Origin: Cladorrhinum sp. PSN259
Lineage: Eukaryota > Ascomycota > Sordariomycetes > Sordariales > Podosporaceae
NCBI GenBank assembly: GCA_033725935.1
Contig: MU867098.1
Coordinates: 62,001-126,000, forward strand
DNA length: 64,000 nucleotides
Direction: 5' to 3'
In this document: positions 44,770 to 56,491 of the stretch, piece after piece
Position numbering within the stretch: the first letter of the stretch is position 1
How the letters are laid out: every line of letters starts with the position of its first letter
Notes under the pieces: model-generated
What the model was told of the DNA's origin: nothing
The model's input: only the letters and a program-made list of their open reading frames with translations
Database searches by the model: none
Position numbers and translations under genes: made by a program

Positions 44770-45853
44770 ATTCGCGGTCGTTGTTAATGACGATGATCGT
44801 GATGATTATGGGGACTGCTTGGTGGCTGGGAGACGAGGTGTATCAGCTCTGGTTCTTTTGTTTCATGAGATGCTATCGGACGTGCTGTCTCACTTTGGTA
44901 AAATCATGGCGAGGACGACTACTACAAATCTGCTGACTTTTTCGGGAGTAATGCGTCATGATGGATGGGGCGGGAGAATTGGTCTTAGCTGAACCCTTTT
45001 TTACACCAACAAAAGAAAAAGGAATGGACAAGAAGAGAGAAAGTTTGCTCCTGCGGGAGTAAGTAACTGATGACAACACATTTTTGTCTGTCGAACGGAT
45101 GGGCGTCTTTTTTTATGAATGCAATTGTGAATACCCTTTCCTCGGAAGTAATGAGGATCAAAATGAGTTCTTTTTTCTCTCTTTTTTGCATCTCATCCAC
45201 TGTGCCATGGTTCCCTTTGATGTGGTATGTGATGAGGGAAAGAAGACTCATGCTCTGAGCCAGGTGTTGATCTGCCATGCCATAAATGCTGTTGACTCGC
45301 GTAGGGTTAGGCGTATAGCTTATGAGTAGAAGGGTTCAACTTTCGCCAAGTTATCCACTCCAACATGTTTGATATATGAAGAGATTCTTGTGTATCAAAG
45401 ATGTTCTGAGGTCTCCTAGAATGTTCATTTATCGATGGGTAATATTTTCAAGGGTCTAATGAGAGAGAGAGGTTCCTGCCTGACCTTAACTGGCCCTTTG
45501 ACTCCTCGGAAATATCGCTCAATGAACACATAGGTACGTACAGTACAACCTTCGGAAATCCCAGCGGGTTCTCTAGATTGGATTACTTGATTCTTATCTG
45601 GTTCCTTAACAGGAGCTAACCTGTCTCAAGTCAAACAAACCAGCCCTTTAAGAAATCATATATATACCTTGTCAATAATTTTCAACTTGATCTCTTCTTA
45701 TCCGTTTTTTTTTAAGCCTTTTTACTTCTTTGTTGTTGTATATTCTACATGTTTCTCAATAGAGTTCTTTTCTAAATACAGAAGGTTTAGTTTCATAGAA
45801 TTACACCCACACACACACCCCACACACGCCAACCTACCCCCCTTTCCCTCCTC
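44770..45853. other. Convergent intergenic region
   Basis: 3' regions of RPL15 and MRPL16. T- and CA-rich; ACACACACCCCACACAC near 45810-45830. No coding signal. Confidence 0.45.
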
Positions 45854-46790
45854 TTATGGTGCAGCAGGGGCAGGGGTCTCTCCAGAAACGATTGACGCAG
45901 ATGCTTCCGCGGCGGCGATGTGGGAAACAGGAACCTGGGGAAGCTTCTTCCTTGGGTTCTTGAGGTCGTCGAGCGTCAGACCGTTCTCGAGCTTGGTAAT
46001 GCCTACTACGGGGGGATCTCCCTTGCAGACGAATTCCCATTGACCTGGATAGATGAATTAGTTCTAGAAAAGGAGACGTAAAAAGACGGGGGATATTGAG
46101 GTAGGGGAGGTTAGAGGGGGGGGTTATGTACCAGGCAGTTTGTTTCCAGCCAGTCTGAAAGCATCCCGGATGACCTTCTCGTGCAGCATTCCTCTGATCT
46201 CGAATACGATCTGGTTGACTGCTATTCTGGCTGCCCAGTGGTCGAATGAACCTTTACCTTTACCCATTCTCATCTTTACGACGGCAACACAATGTCAGCA
46301 TATATGTGTTGGTGAGAAAGACAGGGTAGGTGGTGAGAGTAGCCCATACCTCGTTACCGCTGACGAACACACCAACGTTACAAGCCACACGCTTGTACAA
46401 TCTATACTTTTGTCCACGTAGCCGCGCCTTGATGGTGTCCTCGGCCATCTTGAGGTGGGCGGCGCTGATTCTGCGGTGGTGGTCCTTCATGCGCAGGCCG
46501 TAATCTCCCCATACCACCGTGGTGCCCTTTGTTGATCCTCCGGTGGCGACGCGGGGTCTGCCCTTCATCATCTTGTCCTTGCGGTTGAGGTTGGGCTCGA
46601 GCCATGAGCCCGCGCGGATGGCTGTTGCTGAGAAGTGTCGGACATTTTGAATTGGTTTGGAGGGGGTGGTGGTGCGGAAGAGGGAGGAGGAGGGCGACGT
46701 TCGGAGAAGGGATGTCGTCGGGGTTGCTGGTGATATCCTTAGTGCGCTAAAGGCACTGAGGAGCGCCGATGAAGCGGCAGTGGGCTTCAT
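45854..46790 (-). CDS. MRPL16: Mitochondrial ribosomal protein L16 (uL16m)
   Basis: Exons 46790-46350, 46273-46132 and 46044-45854 give 257 residues. Component of the mitoribosome large subunit near the peptidyl-transferase centre. The first 60 residues ([20 protein letters not shown]...) are Ser/Thr/Arg-rich with no acids, a presequence. The L16 domain follows: [76 protein letters not shown], and [30 protein letters not shown], rebuilt across both splices. The acidic/Ala-rich C-terminal tail is an extension over bacterial L16. The frame is open upstream to 47051 but without L16 features there, so Met 46790 is chosen. Divergent from RFC1. Confidence 0.94.
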
Positions 46791-47278
46791 GGCGATTTGA
46801 GGTTGTGTGGTGGGGGAGACGACGGGAGAGGGGTCTAGAAAGTCTCTCTCAAGGTCCCGCGCAAGCCAAAATTCAATGTCACTCCCTGGTCTTCTCTGCT
46901 TCCAAAGCTCGCTAGCTTCCCTGAGGTCTGGGGCTTGGCGCTGGGAACCGGGAAAATGTCGGGTTAATGCCTCCCACTTTAACACCCCTGGTCTGTCACG
47001 CTTTGGCGCGCCAGACTGTTGCCAAGAACTGCTGCGAACCCGCGTCACCACTTAATTATTATTCAATGCGGCGCGTCCGCTTCGAGCGAGAACCACATCC
47101 ATCTCCAGGCTTCCTTTCCCGCTGCCTGGCATCACCAATTTGGTCTCACACCAGCAATTGATCCAAATCGAGTTTGGGACATATAATGCCCCTTTGGTCT
47201 CAATTGCATTTTTGAAGAATTCTTTTTCGAGATCCTACCATTTCTACAGCTTCCTGCGCTTCGTCCATCGTTAAGGAA
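46791..47278. promoter_or_regulatory. Divergent promoter region, MRPL16 / RFC1
   Basis: 488 bp between opposed ATGs. Both promoters must fit here; no single element can be named with confidence. The half near MRPL16 remains open in that gene's frame, as expected of GC-rich leader by chance. Confidence 0.5.
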
Positions 47279-50200
47279 ATGCCTGATATTCGGAACTTCT
47301 TTGGCCCCAAAGGTGGTGCGCCACCATCTAAACCTGCGCCCAAGAAGGTTGAAGAGCCAGCAAAGAAGCCTCGTGCGAGTAAGTCATTTGGAAAGCTATT
47401 GATGCTCTGGATATATCTCTAATAGCTTGACAGAGGGGCGCAAGGTCGTCGAGGATAGCGACGAGGAAGAAGAGGTTGTCGAGTAAGTTTAGACTGCTCG
47501 CCTCCAGCTGAATCAAGCATCTAATAGGTTTGCAGGACGAAGAAGCCAGTCAATGCCCCCGCTATACGGAAAAAGGCAGCGTGAGTCTTGCGCTTTGCTG
47601 CATGGTGGGAGGAAGTGTTTTGCTGATTATCAATAGAGCTTCGACCGAGGTCAAGGGTACCGAAACCACTGCTGCCAAATACTTTTCCCAGTCTAGACCG
47701 AAGCCAACTGGCTCTCAGGCAACAGAGGAGGCTAAAAGTACCCCGAAAGAATCTCCAAAGAAGTTGTTCTCCAAGGCCAGAGTCCCACCATCCGAAACCG
47801 AGTCATCAGAAGAGGAAAACCCAGCCCCGCCGAAGAAGGCAGCCACTCCCAAGAAACAGGCCGCTACCCCCAAGAAAAAGGCTGCAGAGCCCGATCTCCC
47901 GGTTCGAGCTAGTCCCCGAACAAGGTCAGTCGCTGCGAAGCAAGCACCCGAGCCAACCAAAAAGGCAGTAAACGGTGCCAAGAAGCCAGTTACTACAGTC
48001 TCAAAACACACTGAAGGCGACGAGGATGCCTTCATGGAGGATGACGAGGACGCTGGAGACGACATTTTCGCTGCCGATATAAAGGGTCGCAACAAGAGAA
48101 AGAATGACGACTATGAGGAAGAGAGTGAGGAAGAATTCTTACCGAAGCCAAAACGAGTTGCAACCCGTGGAGGAAAGGTAATTAAGGAGGAGGAGGAGGG
48201 GGAGGATGATGATGATGAGGAAGAAGGCATTAAGCCTGCCAAGAAGGCTGCCCCGTCAAGCAAGAAGCGCAAGTCGCCTGTCACTGACAGCGAAGAGGAA
48301 GAAGAGGTCAAGAAACCGGCCAAGAAGGCAGCCAAGCCTCGTGCTCCTAGGGCAAAGAAGGATGCAGAACCTGAGCCAGATGACGTAAAGGCGATTCTCG
48401 ACAACCTCCCCACAGTCGCAGCCCCTGATGCCCCGCCTCCGGACGCGAATGCCAAGTTTGACTGGAGGAATAAGGCACCCGGAGGAGGAAACTCTGGGCC
48501 ACCCCCTATGGCTGGCGCCGCTGAGATTCCTGAAGGCGAGGAAGACTGCCTGGCAGGCAAGACTTTCGTCTTTACGGGATTGCTCAAGACCATTGCACGA
48601 GAAGAAGCTCAAGCTCTCGTCAAGAGATATGGCGGCAAGGTTACCGGTGCTCCCAGCGGCAAGACCGACTTTGTCGTCCTCGGTGACGATGCCGGACCCA
48701 GTAAACTCAGGAAGATCAAGGACCTCAACATCAAGACGATAGACGAGGATGGTCTTTTCTATCTCATCAAAACCATGCCGGCTGGCGGTGGCGGTGGAAA
48801 GGGTGCTGAGAAGGTCAAACAGAAGCGGGAGGAAGAAGAGAAGAAGGCCCGGGAGGAGGCCACTCGTATGGAGCGGGAAGAGAAAGCTAAAAGGGCTGAG
48901 GAAGAAAAAGCCGCCAAGGCTGCTGCTGCTGCTCGTGGAATTGCGGCCCCTACAAAAGCGCCAGCGCCATCTCTATCTCAGCTCTGGACAGCCAAGTACG
49001 CACCCACTGCCATCAACCAGATCTGCGGAAACAAGGGCAATGTGGAGAAGATCCAGAATTGGCTCAAGATGTGGCCCAAGAACAAAAAGGTCAACTTCCA
49101 GAAAAGAGGGGCCGATGGTATGGGGAGTGCCAGAGCTATCATCATCTCTGGGCCTCCAGGTATCGGCAAGACTACTTCTGCTCATCTTGCTGCGAACCTT
49201 GAAGGTTACGACGTTCTTGAGTTCAATGCCAGCGACGTCCGTAGCAAGAAGCTTATCGAGTACAGCGTGAGTGACGTTGTCAACAACACTTCTCTTTTGG
49301 GTCACTTTGCTGGGCATGGCAAGGCAGTTGATGATACCAAGAAGAAGATCGTCCTGATCATGGATGAGGTTGACGGTATGTCAGCCGGTGACAGAGGTGG
49401 TGTTGGTGCCATCGCAAAGCTTTGCAAGAAGACCGAGGTTCCCCTCATCCTCATCTGCAATGAGCGCAGGTTGCCCAAGATGAGGCCATTCGATAGTGTC
49501 GCTTTTGACATTAAGTTTCAGCGTCCCACCGTCGATCAGATTCGGTCTCGTGTCATGACCATCTGTCACAGGGAAGGCCTCAAGATGCCTCCACCAGTCG
49601 TCAATGCCTTGATCGAGGGTGCCGGAAAGGACATTCGCCAAGTTATTAACATGCTGTCCACCGCCAAGCTCGATTCAGTAACTATGGACTTTGATCAGAC
49701 CAAGGAGATGAGCAAGGCATGGGAGAAGCATGTCATTCTCAAGCCATGGGATATCTGCCAGAAGATGATTGGCGGTGGCCTCTTCAGCCCGGCCAGCACC
49801 GCGACACTTAATGACAAGATTGAGCTTTACTTCAACGACCATGAGTTCAGTTACTTGATGATTCAGGAGAACTACTTGCGAGCCAGGCCGAACGCTCTCA
49901 ATGGACAGGGCCTCCACCCTAAAGAGCAAAATCTCCGGTATCTCGAGCTTGTTGACAAAGCAGCTGAGAGTATCAGCGACGGCGATCTGGTTGATCGCAT
50001 GATTCACGGACCGCAGCAGCACTGGAGTCTCATGCCCACTCATGCCGTCTTCAGTACTGTCAAACCTGCCAGCTGCATTGCTGGGCAGTTCGGTGGCCAG
50101 CCGGTGTTTACTTCGTGGCTGGGCAACAACAGCAAGCACGGCAAGCTTGCGAGGTATCTGCGTGAGATCCATGCCCATGTGCGCCTCAAGACTTCTGGTG

Positions 50201-50843
50201 ACCATCACGAGATTCGCCAGCAGTATTTGCCGGTGCTGTGGAACCAGATTGTGAAGAAGTTGGAGCTTGAGGGCAAGGAGAGCGTCCCAGAGGTCATTGA
50301 GCTCATGGACGATTACTACCTTACAAGGGAGGACTTTGATTTCATCATGGAGCTGGGTGTGGGTGAACAGGATATGGAGGGCGTCAAAATTGAAGCGCAG
50401 ACCAAGTCAACATTTACCAGGATGTGAGTTTTTTCTTTCCTCTCTTGATATCTCAAACACATACTGATATACTTTATAGGTACAACGCCAAGTCCCATCC
50501 TGTGCCGTTTATGCGGGCGTCCAACCTCAGCATGGCTCCAAAGAAGCTCAGCAAGGACATGCCTGACCTCGAGGAGGCGATCGAGGAGGAGGATGATGCC
50601 GCGCTCGCGGATGAGGCTCCTGAGGTTGACCCAGATGAAGACGTCGATATTAGCAAGGACAAGTATGTCAAGGCTAAGAAACCCGGTGCCAAGACGAAGG
50701 CCAAAGCGGCCCCGGTGAAGAAGAAGGGGGCTAAGACGGCGGATTCGGACGACGATGAGGATGAGGAAGATGATGTGAAGCCTGCCAAGGGCAAGGCGAA
50801 GGCGCCTGCTGCTAAGTCGAGGGGAAGACCTAAGAAGGCTTGA
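47279..50843 (+). CDS. RFC1: Replication factor C subunit 1 (large clamp-loader subunit)
   Basis: Exons 47279-47378, 47434-47482, 47536-47580, 47637-50423 and 50480-50843 give 1114 residues. Loads the PCNA sliding clamp at primer ends with RFC2-5. The N-terminus MPDIRNFFGPKGG is a PIP-box-like motif (RNFF), and TAAKYFSQ lies further on. A long Lys/Glu-rich region follows. The BRCT domain spans about 366-445 (EDCLAGKTFVFTGLLKTI ... RYGGKVTGAPSGKTDFVVLG). AAA+ module: LWTAKYAPTAINQICGN, Walker A GPPGIGKT from residue 570, Walker B MDEVDG near 640, and sensor-type ILICNERRLPKM. The RFC1 C-terminal domain follows, then an acidic and Lys-rich tail ending SRGRPKKA. Three short introns near the 5' end and one at the 3' end keep frame throughout. 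Confidence 0.96.
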
Positions 50844-51578
50844 GAGATAAAAGATTAACGCAGATGAGTGATATTGTCTGTCTGCCATTTGTTCCATGAG
50901 AGATCGGGATGCTTGGAACGTGTGGAGATATACAATAGCATCGCTTGGTCAAGGAGTATCCCACTTTTTTCTGGAAGCTTTTTATTGTTCCAGCTGAGCG
51001 ACAATGGGGCGTCTGCGATGATTTATTGGTAGGAGAGAAAATAATGAAGGAGACGGCGGAAGCACATGGAGTTATTCTTAGATTCCTACGTTTGACTGAG
51101 AGAGGAAAGCTGGTTTCTATTACATCTGGCGGCGATTTGGAGTTTCAATGATGATAGTTAATCGTCCCTCTTTTTACTTTTTGTCCGTTTTTATTTATTT
51201 ATTTTTACCCTGCATGTGTCATGAAGTTTCGATCGTCGTCGCCCTTGATACTCACCACCAACCAACCAGCATGTGCATTTAGATTTAGGTGGATGATCCC
51301 GACTTGAATCATGTTATGTGTCAGATATTTCGCAATATAGTTTGTAAGTGGATAACGAAGTTATTTGAACTATTTTCTTGATGCTCGCTGCATATCAAGA
51401 AATCAATTTTATTTTATACATGTAATCCAGAGATCGATTGGTTTTAAATGCATCAATTATGGCATCTTCTTATCTGTTTGGTGTGGTTACCCAGGTAAGA
51501 AGGTACATTTGAAAAAAACGGAATCTAGATACATAATTTGTGCTGAAACTGTCGTTTTATTTAGGACCTGGAGTAATT
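50844..51578. other. Convergent intergenic region
   Basis: 3' regions of RFC1 and PUS3. T-rich tracts around 51170-51210; no coding signal. Confidence 0.45.
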
Positions 51579-53639
51579 CTACTGTTCTGAAGCCTTTGAC
51601 GCCGCCTTGTTGGCCTTGATCACCGTCCTCCAGTTCTTGGTGGCCGCCAGCTCGGCCGAGTCCTTGAACCCCTTGCTCTGCGCCCACTTCTCGTTGATTT
51701 CCTGCGGGGTGGGCATCAGCTGCCTCTTGAGAACAGGCACGTACGCCCCCGTTGCCCTGGCCGAGTTACCCCCGTCGTAGATACGCTGGCTCTTGGGGCC
51801 GCCGCCGTGCTTGGCTGTCGGCTCGGGACCTCCCAGCTGCCTTTTTAGGTCCGCCTTGGTCGCTACGGCATTAAGCAGCTGGTTCGCCAGCAGCTCATCC
51901 ATCTTCTTCTCTCGCCAGTACTCCCACAGCTGATCAGCCAGACCGGTAGATCCGTGCAGGTTGGACGGTAAATCCTCGCCCATCCAGACCCAGTCCATCG
52001 AGTCCTGCATGTTGACGTCGCCCTCGACCTCTGGGTTGTGCACATCCGTGCCGCTGATCGCGTTGGTCTCGTCCAGCTTCGGGAAGATACAATCCCACAG
52101 CACGAGGGGAACATCGTCAGCCATGACATAGTTTGGTTTTCTCGGGTACTTATTCACGTCCAGCAAGTCCGTGATGATAGACGGCTTCTCCAGTCCCTGA
52201 CCGACGGCGAAAACCATGGCGACCATATGTCGAATCTGATGCCACAAAAAGGCCGAACCCCGAACGTGGAAGTAGTAGACCTTTGGAAATTTTGCGTCTT
52301 TGATATCGGATGGCTTGAAGTCTTCTTTGTCCAGATACGGCAGCGCAGATCCGATGCCGTCCCCGACTTCCACTATGTCAGCCTCAAAGATGCGCCTCGT
52401 AAAGACGCTTATTTGTTTCCCGCCGTCTACTTTGCAGAAATTCCGGAAATCGTGCACTCCCTCGTACATTTTTGCTGCTGCGCGCATTGCTTCGATGTCT
52501 AGCCAGCCTTCGCCTTCTTTTCCCTTGACGGCGACTGATGAAGGGACGGGAGAAAAAGCAGGCTGCGTGAAGAAGTAGCGGTATTGGCGTTCTCTGCAGG
52601 AAAACCTGGCGGAAAAGTTCTCGGGGAGTGTGGGAGCCCACCCTAGGACCCTAATGTCGGGTGGCAAGAGGCGGTTGAGGATTTTTGGGTAGTTGATTTC
52701 GTCTGCTATGTGGTCCCATTCAGGTTTTTTGTAGTTGTTGTTCTGCTTCTTGGACTGCTGCTGCTGCTGCTTTGCTTTTGTTTCGTCCTCGGCAGTTCCT
52801 TTTTCGTCTGCCTCTGCATCTACCATCTCAGCGTCTCCCCCAGTTGCGGACTCTGGCTCCTCCTCCTTTGGTGGAAGCGGCCGATTACTTCTGACCCTGA
52901 TACCAATCACCTGCCCAAAGGCACTCACGCCTCTGTCGGTGCGCCCGCACTTGGAATACTCCCATGGAGTGAAATCCACCTCGTCAGGCTTTTCAGGCCA
53001 TATGAGGCAACTTCTCACCAATGCCTTCCATAGTTCCTCCTCGATGGTCGGGACGGCGCCGTTGTGGGTGAACTCGAACCCGCCGTATCGCTTGCCGAGG
53101 TAGGCGAGCTTGAGGGCGATGAGGCGGGTAGAATACCGGGAAGGATCCATTTGCTTGTCTTTTTTCTTTTTCTTTTGAGGTTTTTCTTCAGGTTTGTTTT
53201 GTTGTGGTTGTTCTGGCTGGTCTGGAACGGCAGGAACAGCAGGAACCGTAGGAACAGCCTTCACTTCCTCTTCCTTCACTAAGCCCCCATTTTGATATTT
53301 GAGCTCGTTTTCCAACTGCATGACCCGCTGGACCAGGCGGTCCTTGGTCCATTTGTTGTAATCTGGGCGTTGGTTTTCCATGTTTTCCGCTGCGACCCTT
53401 CTCTGCCAAGGCCTGAGCCAAAGCGGTATGATATCTTCTCTCTTTTGGGGCGCTTTGGTTGAGTATGAGGCGGACAAGGGGCCGAGAAAATATATTGGAG
53501 ATGAGGGTGAGCGTGAGGGTATCGTCGGCCGAGAAAGAATATGAGGAGTCAACAGCGATGCAACCACTTTACGCGCCTGCGCTCGGTTGAAAGCCCTCGG
53601 AATTTGAAGACTAAGATTTTTCATGCAGCCATCTGGCAA
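51579..53639 (-). CDS. PUS3: tRNA pseudouridine(38/39) synthase
   Basis: Single exon, 686 residues. Converts uridine to pseudouridine at positions 38/39 of the tRNA anticodon arm; the yeast relative is DEG1/PUS3. The TruA-type catalytic motif SKCGRTDRGVSAFGQ holds the nucleophile Asp235. RERQYRYFFTQPAF and the later FKVDGGKQ- and GSAFLWHQIRHMVAMVFAVG-type stretches complete the fold. The N-terminal coiled coil TKDRLVQRVMQLENELKY (about 98-115) is characteristic of the Pus3 group rather than Pus1. A Val-Pro repeat and Lys run lie near 127-162, and a Gln-rich insert (QQQQQSKKQNNN) sits inside the catalytic domain at about 290. Residues 1-35 are basic and could target mitochondria; Met 53624 or Met 53384-region (MENQRP) are alternative starts. 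Confidence 0.93.
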   Translation of the reverse strand: MPDGCMKNLSLQIPRAFNRAQARKVVASLLTPHILSRPTIPSRSPSSPIYFLGPLSASYSTKAPQKREDIIPLWLRPWQRRVAAENMENQRPDYNKWTKDRLVQRVMQLENELKYQNGGLVKEEEVKAVPTVPAVPAVPDQPEQPQQNKPEEKPQKKKKKDKQMDPSRYSTRLIALKLAYLGKRYGGFEFTHNGAVPTIEEELWKALVRSCLIWPEKPDEVDFTPWEYSKCGRTDRGVSAFGQVIGIRVRSNRPLPPKEEEPESATGGDAEMVDAEADEKGTAEDETKAKQQQQQSKKQNNNYKKPEWDHIADEINYPKILNRLLPPDIRVLGWAPTLPENFSARFSCRERQYRYFFTQPAFSPVPSSVAVKGKEGEGWLDIEAMRAAAKMYEGVHDFRNFCKVDGGKQISVFTRRIFEADIVEVGDGIGSALPYLDKEDFKPSDIKDAKFPKVYYFHVRGSAFLWHQIRHMVAMVFAVGQGLEKPSIITDLLDVNKYPRKPNYVMADDVPLVLWDCIFPKLDETNAISGTDVHNPEVEGDVNMQDSMDWVWMGEDLPSNLHGSTGLADQLWEYWREKKMDELLANQLLNAVATKADLKRQLGGPEPTAKHGGGPKSQRIYDGGNSARATGAYVPVLKRQLMPTPQEINEKWAQSKGFKDSAELAATKNWRTVIKANKAASKASEQ

Positions 53640-54955
53640 ATGGGATACCCCAATTTTTATCTCGTTTCCTTTTTTCTTTTTGTCTTGTCAACACAAGTTC
53701 CTATTATAATTTTTTACCGCCTTTAACGCTCCTCACTGCAGGCAGGAGTTGTTACCCCCGCCATAAGAGAGTTGAACCTTTTGAAAATATTATGGGGTCA
53801 TGGTCTTGGCATTGCTTATCGATACATTGATATTCTGATAAGCTCGGTGTCGCAACACCAGCCTGGAGTTGTGGTGATTCACCTTTATCCACGACGTGCT
53901 TGTAGCTTGCGAAAGCAGGGGTCTTGAAGCACGCTATACTGACGGTAAAACAACAAAAGACAAAGGCCGGACAGGTTGCAACGCTGGATGAATTGATACT
54001 TCTCCACACTATTTTCCTGATCAATGCTGTGGAAGAGTCATGTCGAGCCCCGAAAGTAAAAAAAAAAAGCCACTGGACATTTACGGGATTTGAAAGTGCA
54101 CGAGCCAACAGAACGCTCGTGTCCAATTGAATCTCGGCAGGCTAAGCAGGGCCTTCCCCGCCGTTAAAAGTCAATGCAGCTTAAAAAAATATCTCATCAT
54201 CACTGGCCTCTGGCCATGTCCCGGTCTCTGACCGAGAGGTCAGCGAGCAAGGGTTGAGAGGTACCTGGTACCTCGTCCGAGGCGACATCAAACCCACGAG
54301 GCGAGAACCTTGAATCACACCCAGCATCCTGAACCCGCAGAAACTTTTTTCTTTTGTGTTTTATTTTCCTAGCCTGCCCAGAGCCCCGCGGTGAAAGAGT
54401 CCTGGAGGGTACCCACTTCCTCTCAAGGTCTCTCAGGTTTCTTAACCTGTGACATATTCCTGAATCCCATACCCATCCACTGAGAAGCATGATTTCCTTG
54501 TGATCCCCAAACCCACCTCTTCTCTCCCCCTTCTTCCAATCGTCTCCTCTTTACCAGATTTTTTCCCCCTGAGTGACGAGAATCCTCTTTCGTCACTCAA
54601 CTCACGTCAGCGCCCTTCCCCCACGCCTATCCTCGGCAAAGTTCTTTGTCACGACATCGGAACTAAAACCTTGACCCCGGCGCACACCTGGAAAACCCCC
54701 GACCAAGGACGCTGAAAAAGTTGAGAAACTCTATTCAGAGGCAATTTGACTGCTCAAGTCCCACCGCTCTTTGGACTGGCCTGTGGTCGAGGTTTTGTGC
54801 CTCTTGCTGGACCTTTCCATTGACTTCAACTGGGACCGTCCCGCAGCCGCCAACCCCAACTTTTCATCTGTCGCCCTTCGACCGACACCGGTGCTGCTGC
54901 CGCCACTTGTCAGATCATTCAGTTGACTTCTGGTCAAGTCAATTGACCCGTCAAA
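53640..54955. promoter_or_regulatory. Divergent promoter region, PUS3 / PRS5
   Basis: 1.3 kb between opposed starts. The 450 bases before PRS5 are C/T-rich and probably transcribed leader. TTCAATTGACCCGTC words lie just before the PRS5 ATG. No coding exon recognised. Confidence 0.45.
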
Positions 54956-56491
54956 ATGGTCCGAAATATCGTCGTTCTCGGCGGTAACTCCCACCCAACC
55001 CTCGTCGACAGTGTTTGCGCAACACTCGGCCTCCCTCCCTGCAATCGCATCCTCACAAAATTCTCCTCCGGTGAGAGCCGCTGCGAGATCCAAGACTCGG
55101 TCCGTGGTAAGGATGTCTATATCATACAAACGGGTTTTGGCGGCAATGGTAGCAAGCTTAACGACCACTTCATGGATCTTTGCATCATGATATCCGCCTG
55201 CAAGACCGGTTCTGCCCGCAGAGTCACTGCCGTTTTGCCTTTGTTCCCTTACTCGAGACAGCCCGATCTCCCATACAACAAGGCTGGTGCGCCTCTCTTC
55301 AAAGCCGGCTCCGAGAGCGGCAAAAAGGATTACACATTTGAGAGTGTTCCCGCGACCCCTGCGCCGGGTATTCCAAAGAGCGCTGGTCTCATTAATGGCG
55401 CAGACATCAGCAGCAAACTCCTCAAGACCACCCTTACCAACGGAAACGGCTCGCACTCCCCTGTCAGGCAGACCAACGGCGATGGCGCGTACTTTGGAGG
55501 CCTGAACGGTTCTACCGTTCCAAGCTACACTACGCACGATTACGAGAACCTCTCACACATTGGCGCTTTCTTAGCGAAGCCCGGGTATAAGCAGTGGGTT
55601 GCGCAGGCTGGAACGCTTGTGGCGAATCTCTTGACTTGCGCCGGTGCTGACCATGGTATGTGTTGTCTCGGAGTCGTCTATTGAAGAGTACATGTACTAA
55701 TTCAAGATGGTAGTAATCACCATGGACTTGCACGACCCTCAAGGTACGTGTAACCCGGCAGTCATTTGTCGCTGTCACATGCCAAGGGCTGGGGCTCTGT
55801 TTGAGCTCAGAATGTCTCACCCGCTTATCCCTCTTGTGTAAGTGAAAGTATGATATTAACTTGTGAGTTATGTAGTCCAAGGATTTTTCGACGTCCCTGT
55901 CGACAATCTTTATGGAAGACCTCTTCTCAAGAGATATATCCAGCAATTTGTTCCCAACTACAAGGAGGCGGTCGTTATCAGTCCCGATGCTGGTGGCGCA
56001 AAACGCGCAACAGCCATCGCGGACGGCATGGGTATGGACTTTGCGCTCATTCACAAGGTAAAACCCCCGGCTTTCCCCAGCTAGTCATCACTTAACCATC
56101 GATATAGGAGCGTCGCCCGACCAAGATCACGGATCGTCAAAATGCCAGCATGATGCTTGTTGGCAACGTTGAGGGCCGTGTCTGCATCCTCCTCGACGAT
56201 CTTGCCGACACTGGCAACACCATTACGCGCGCCGCTAAGCTCCTCAAGAAGGAGGGCGCGACCAAGATCTACGCTCTCCTCACCCATGGCGTCTTCAGCG
56301 GGGACGCCATCAACCGAATCAACGCATCCGCCATTGACAAGATTGTTGTCACCAACTCAGTGCCACAAGAGAAGCACAAGGCATTGCTGGGATCAAAACT
56401 TGATATTCTCGACATTGCACCCATCTTCGCTGAGGCCATCCGCCGAGTTCACCACGGTGAATCCATCAGCGTACTATTCAACCACGACTAA
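54956..56491 (+). CDS. PRS5: Ribose-phosphate pyrophosphokinase subunit, Prs5-type
   Basis: Exons 54956-55655, 55714-55743, 55876-56057 and 56108-56491 give 431 residues. Makes PRPP from ribose 5-phosphate and ATP for nucleotide, His and Trp synthesis. The family core is clear: [80 protein letters not shown] and the PRPP-binding loop DDLADTG at 334-340. About 100 extra residues (about 104-205) interrupt the ATP/flexible-loop region after YSRQPD, as in yeast Prs5, a Prs subunit with long non-homologous inserts. The unusual 30-base exon 2 encodes exactly the [10 protein letters not shown] strand. Yeast Prs subunits with inserts link PRPP synthesis to cell-wall-integrity signalling; that link is inference here. 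Confidence 0.95.
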
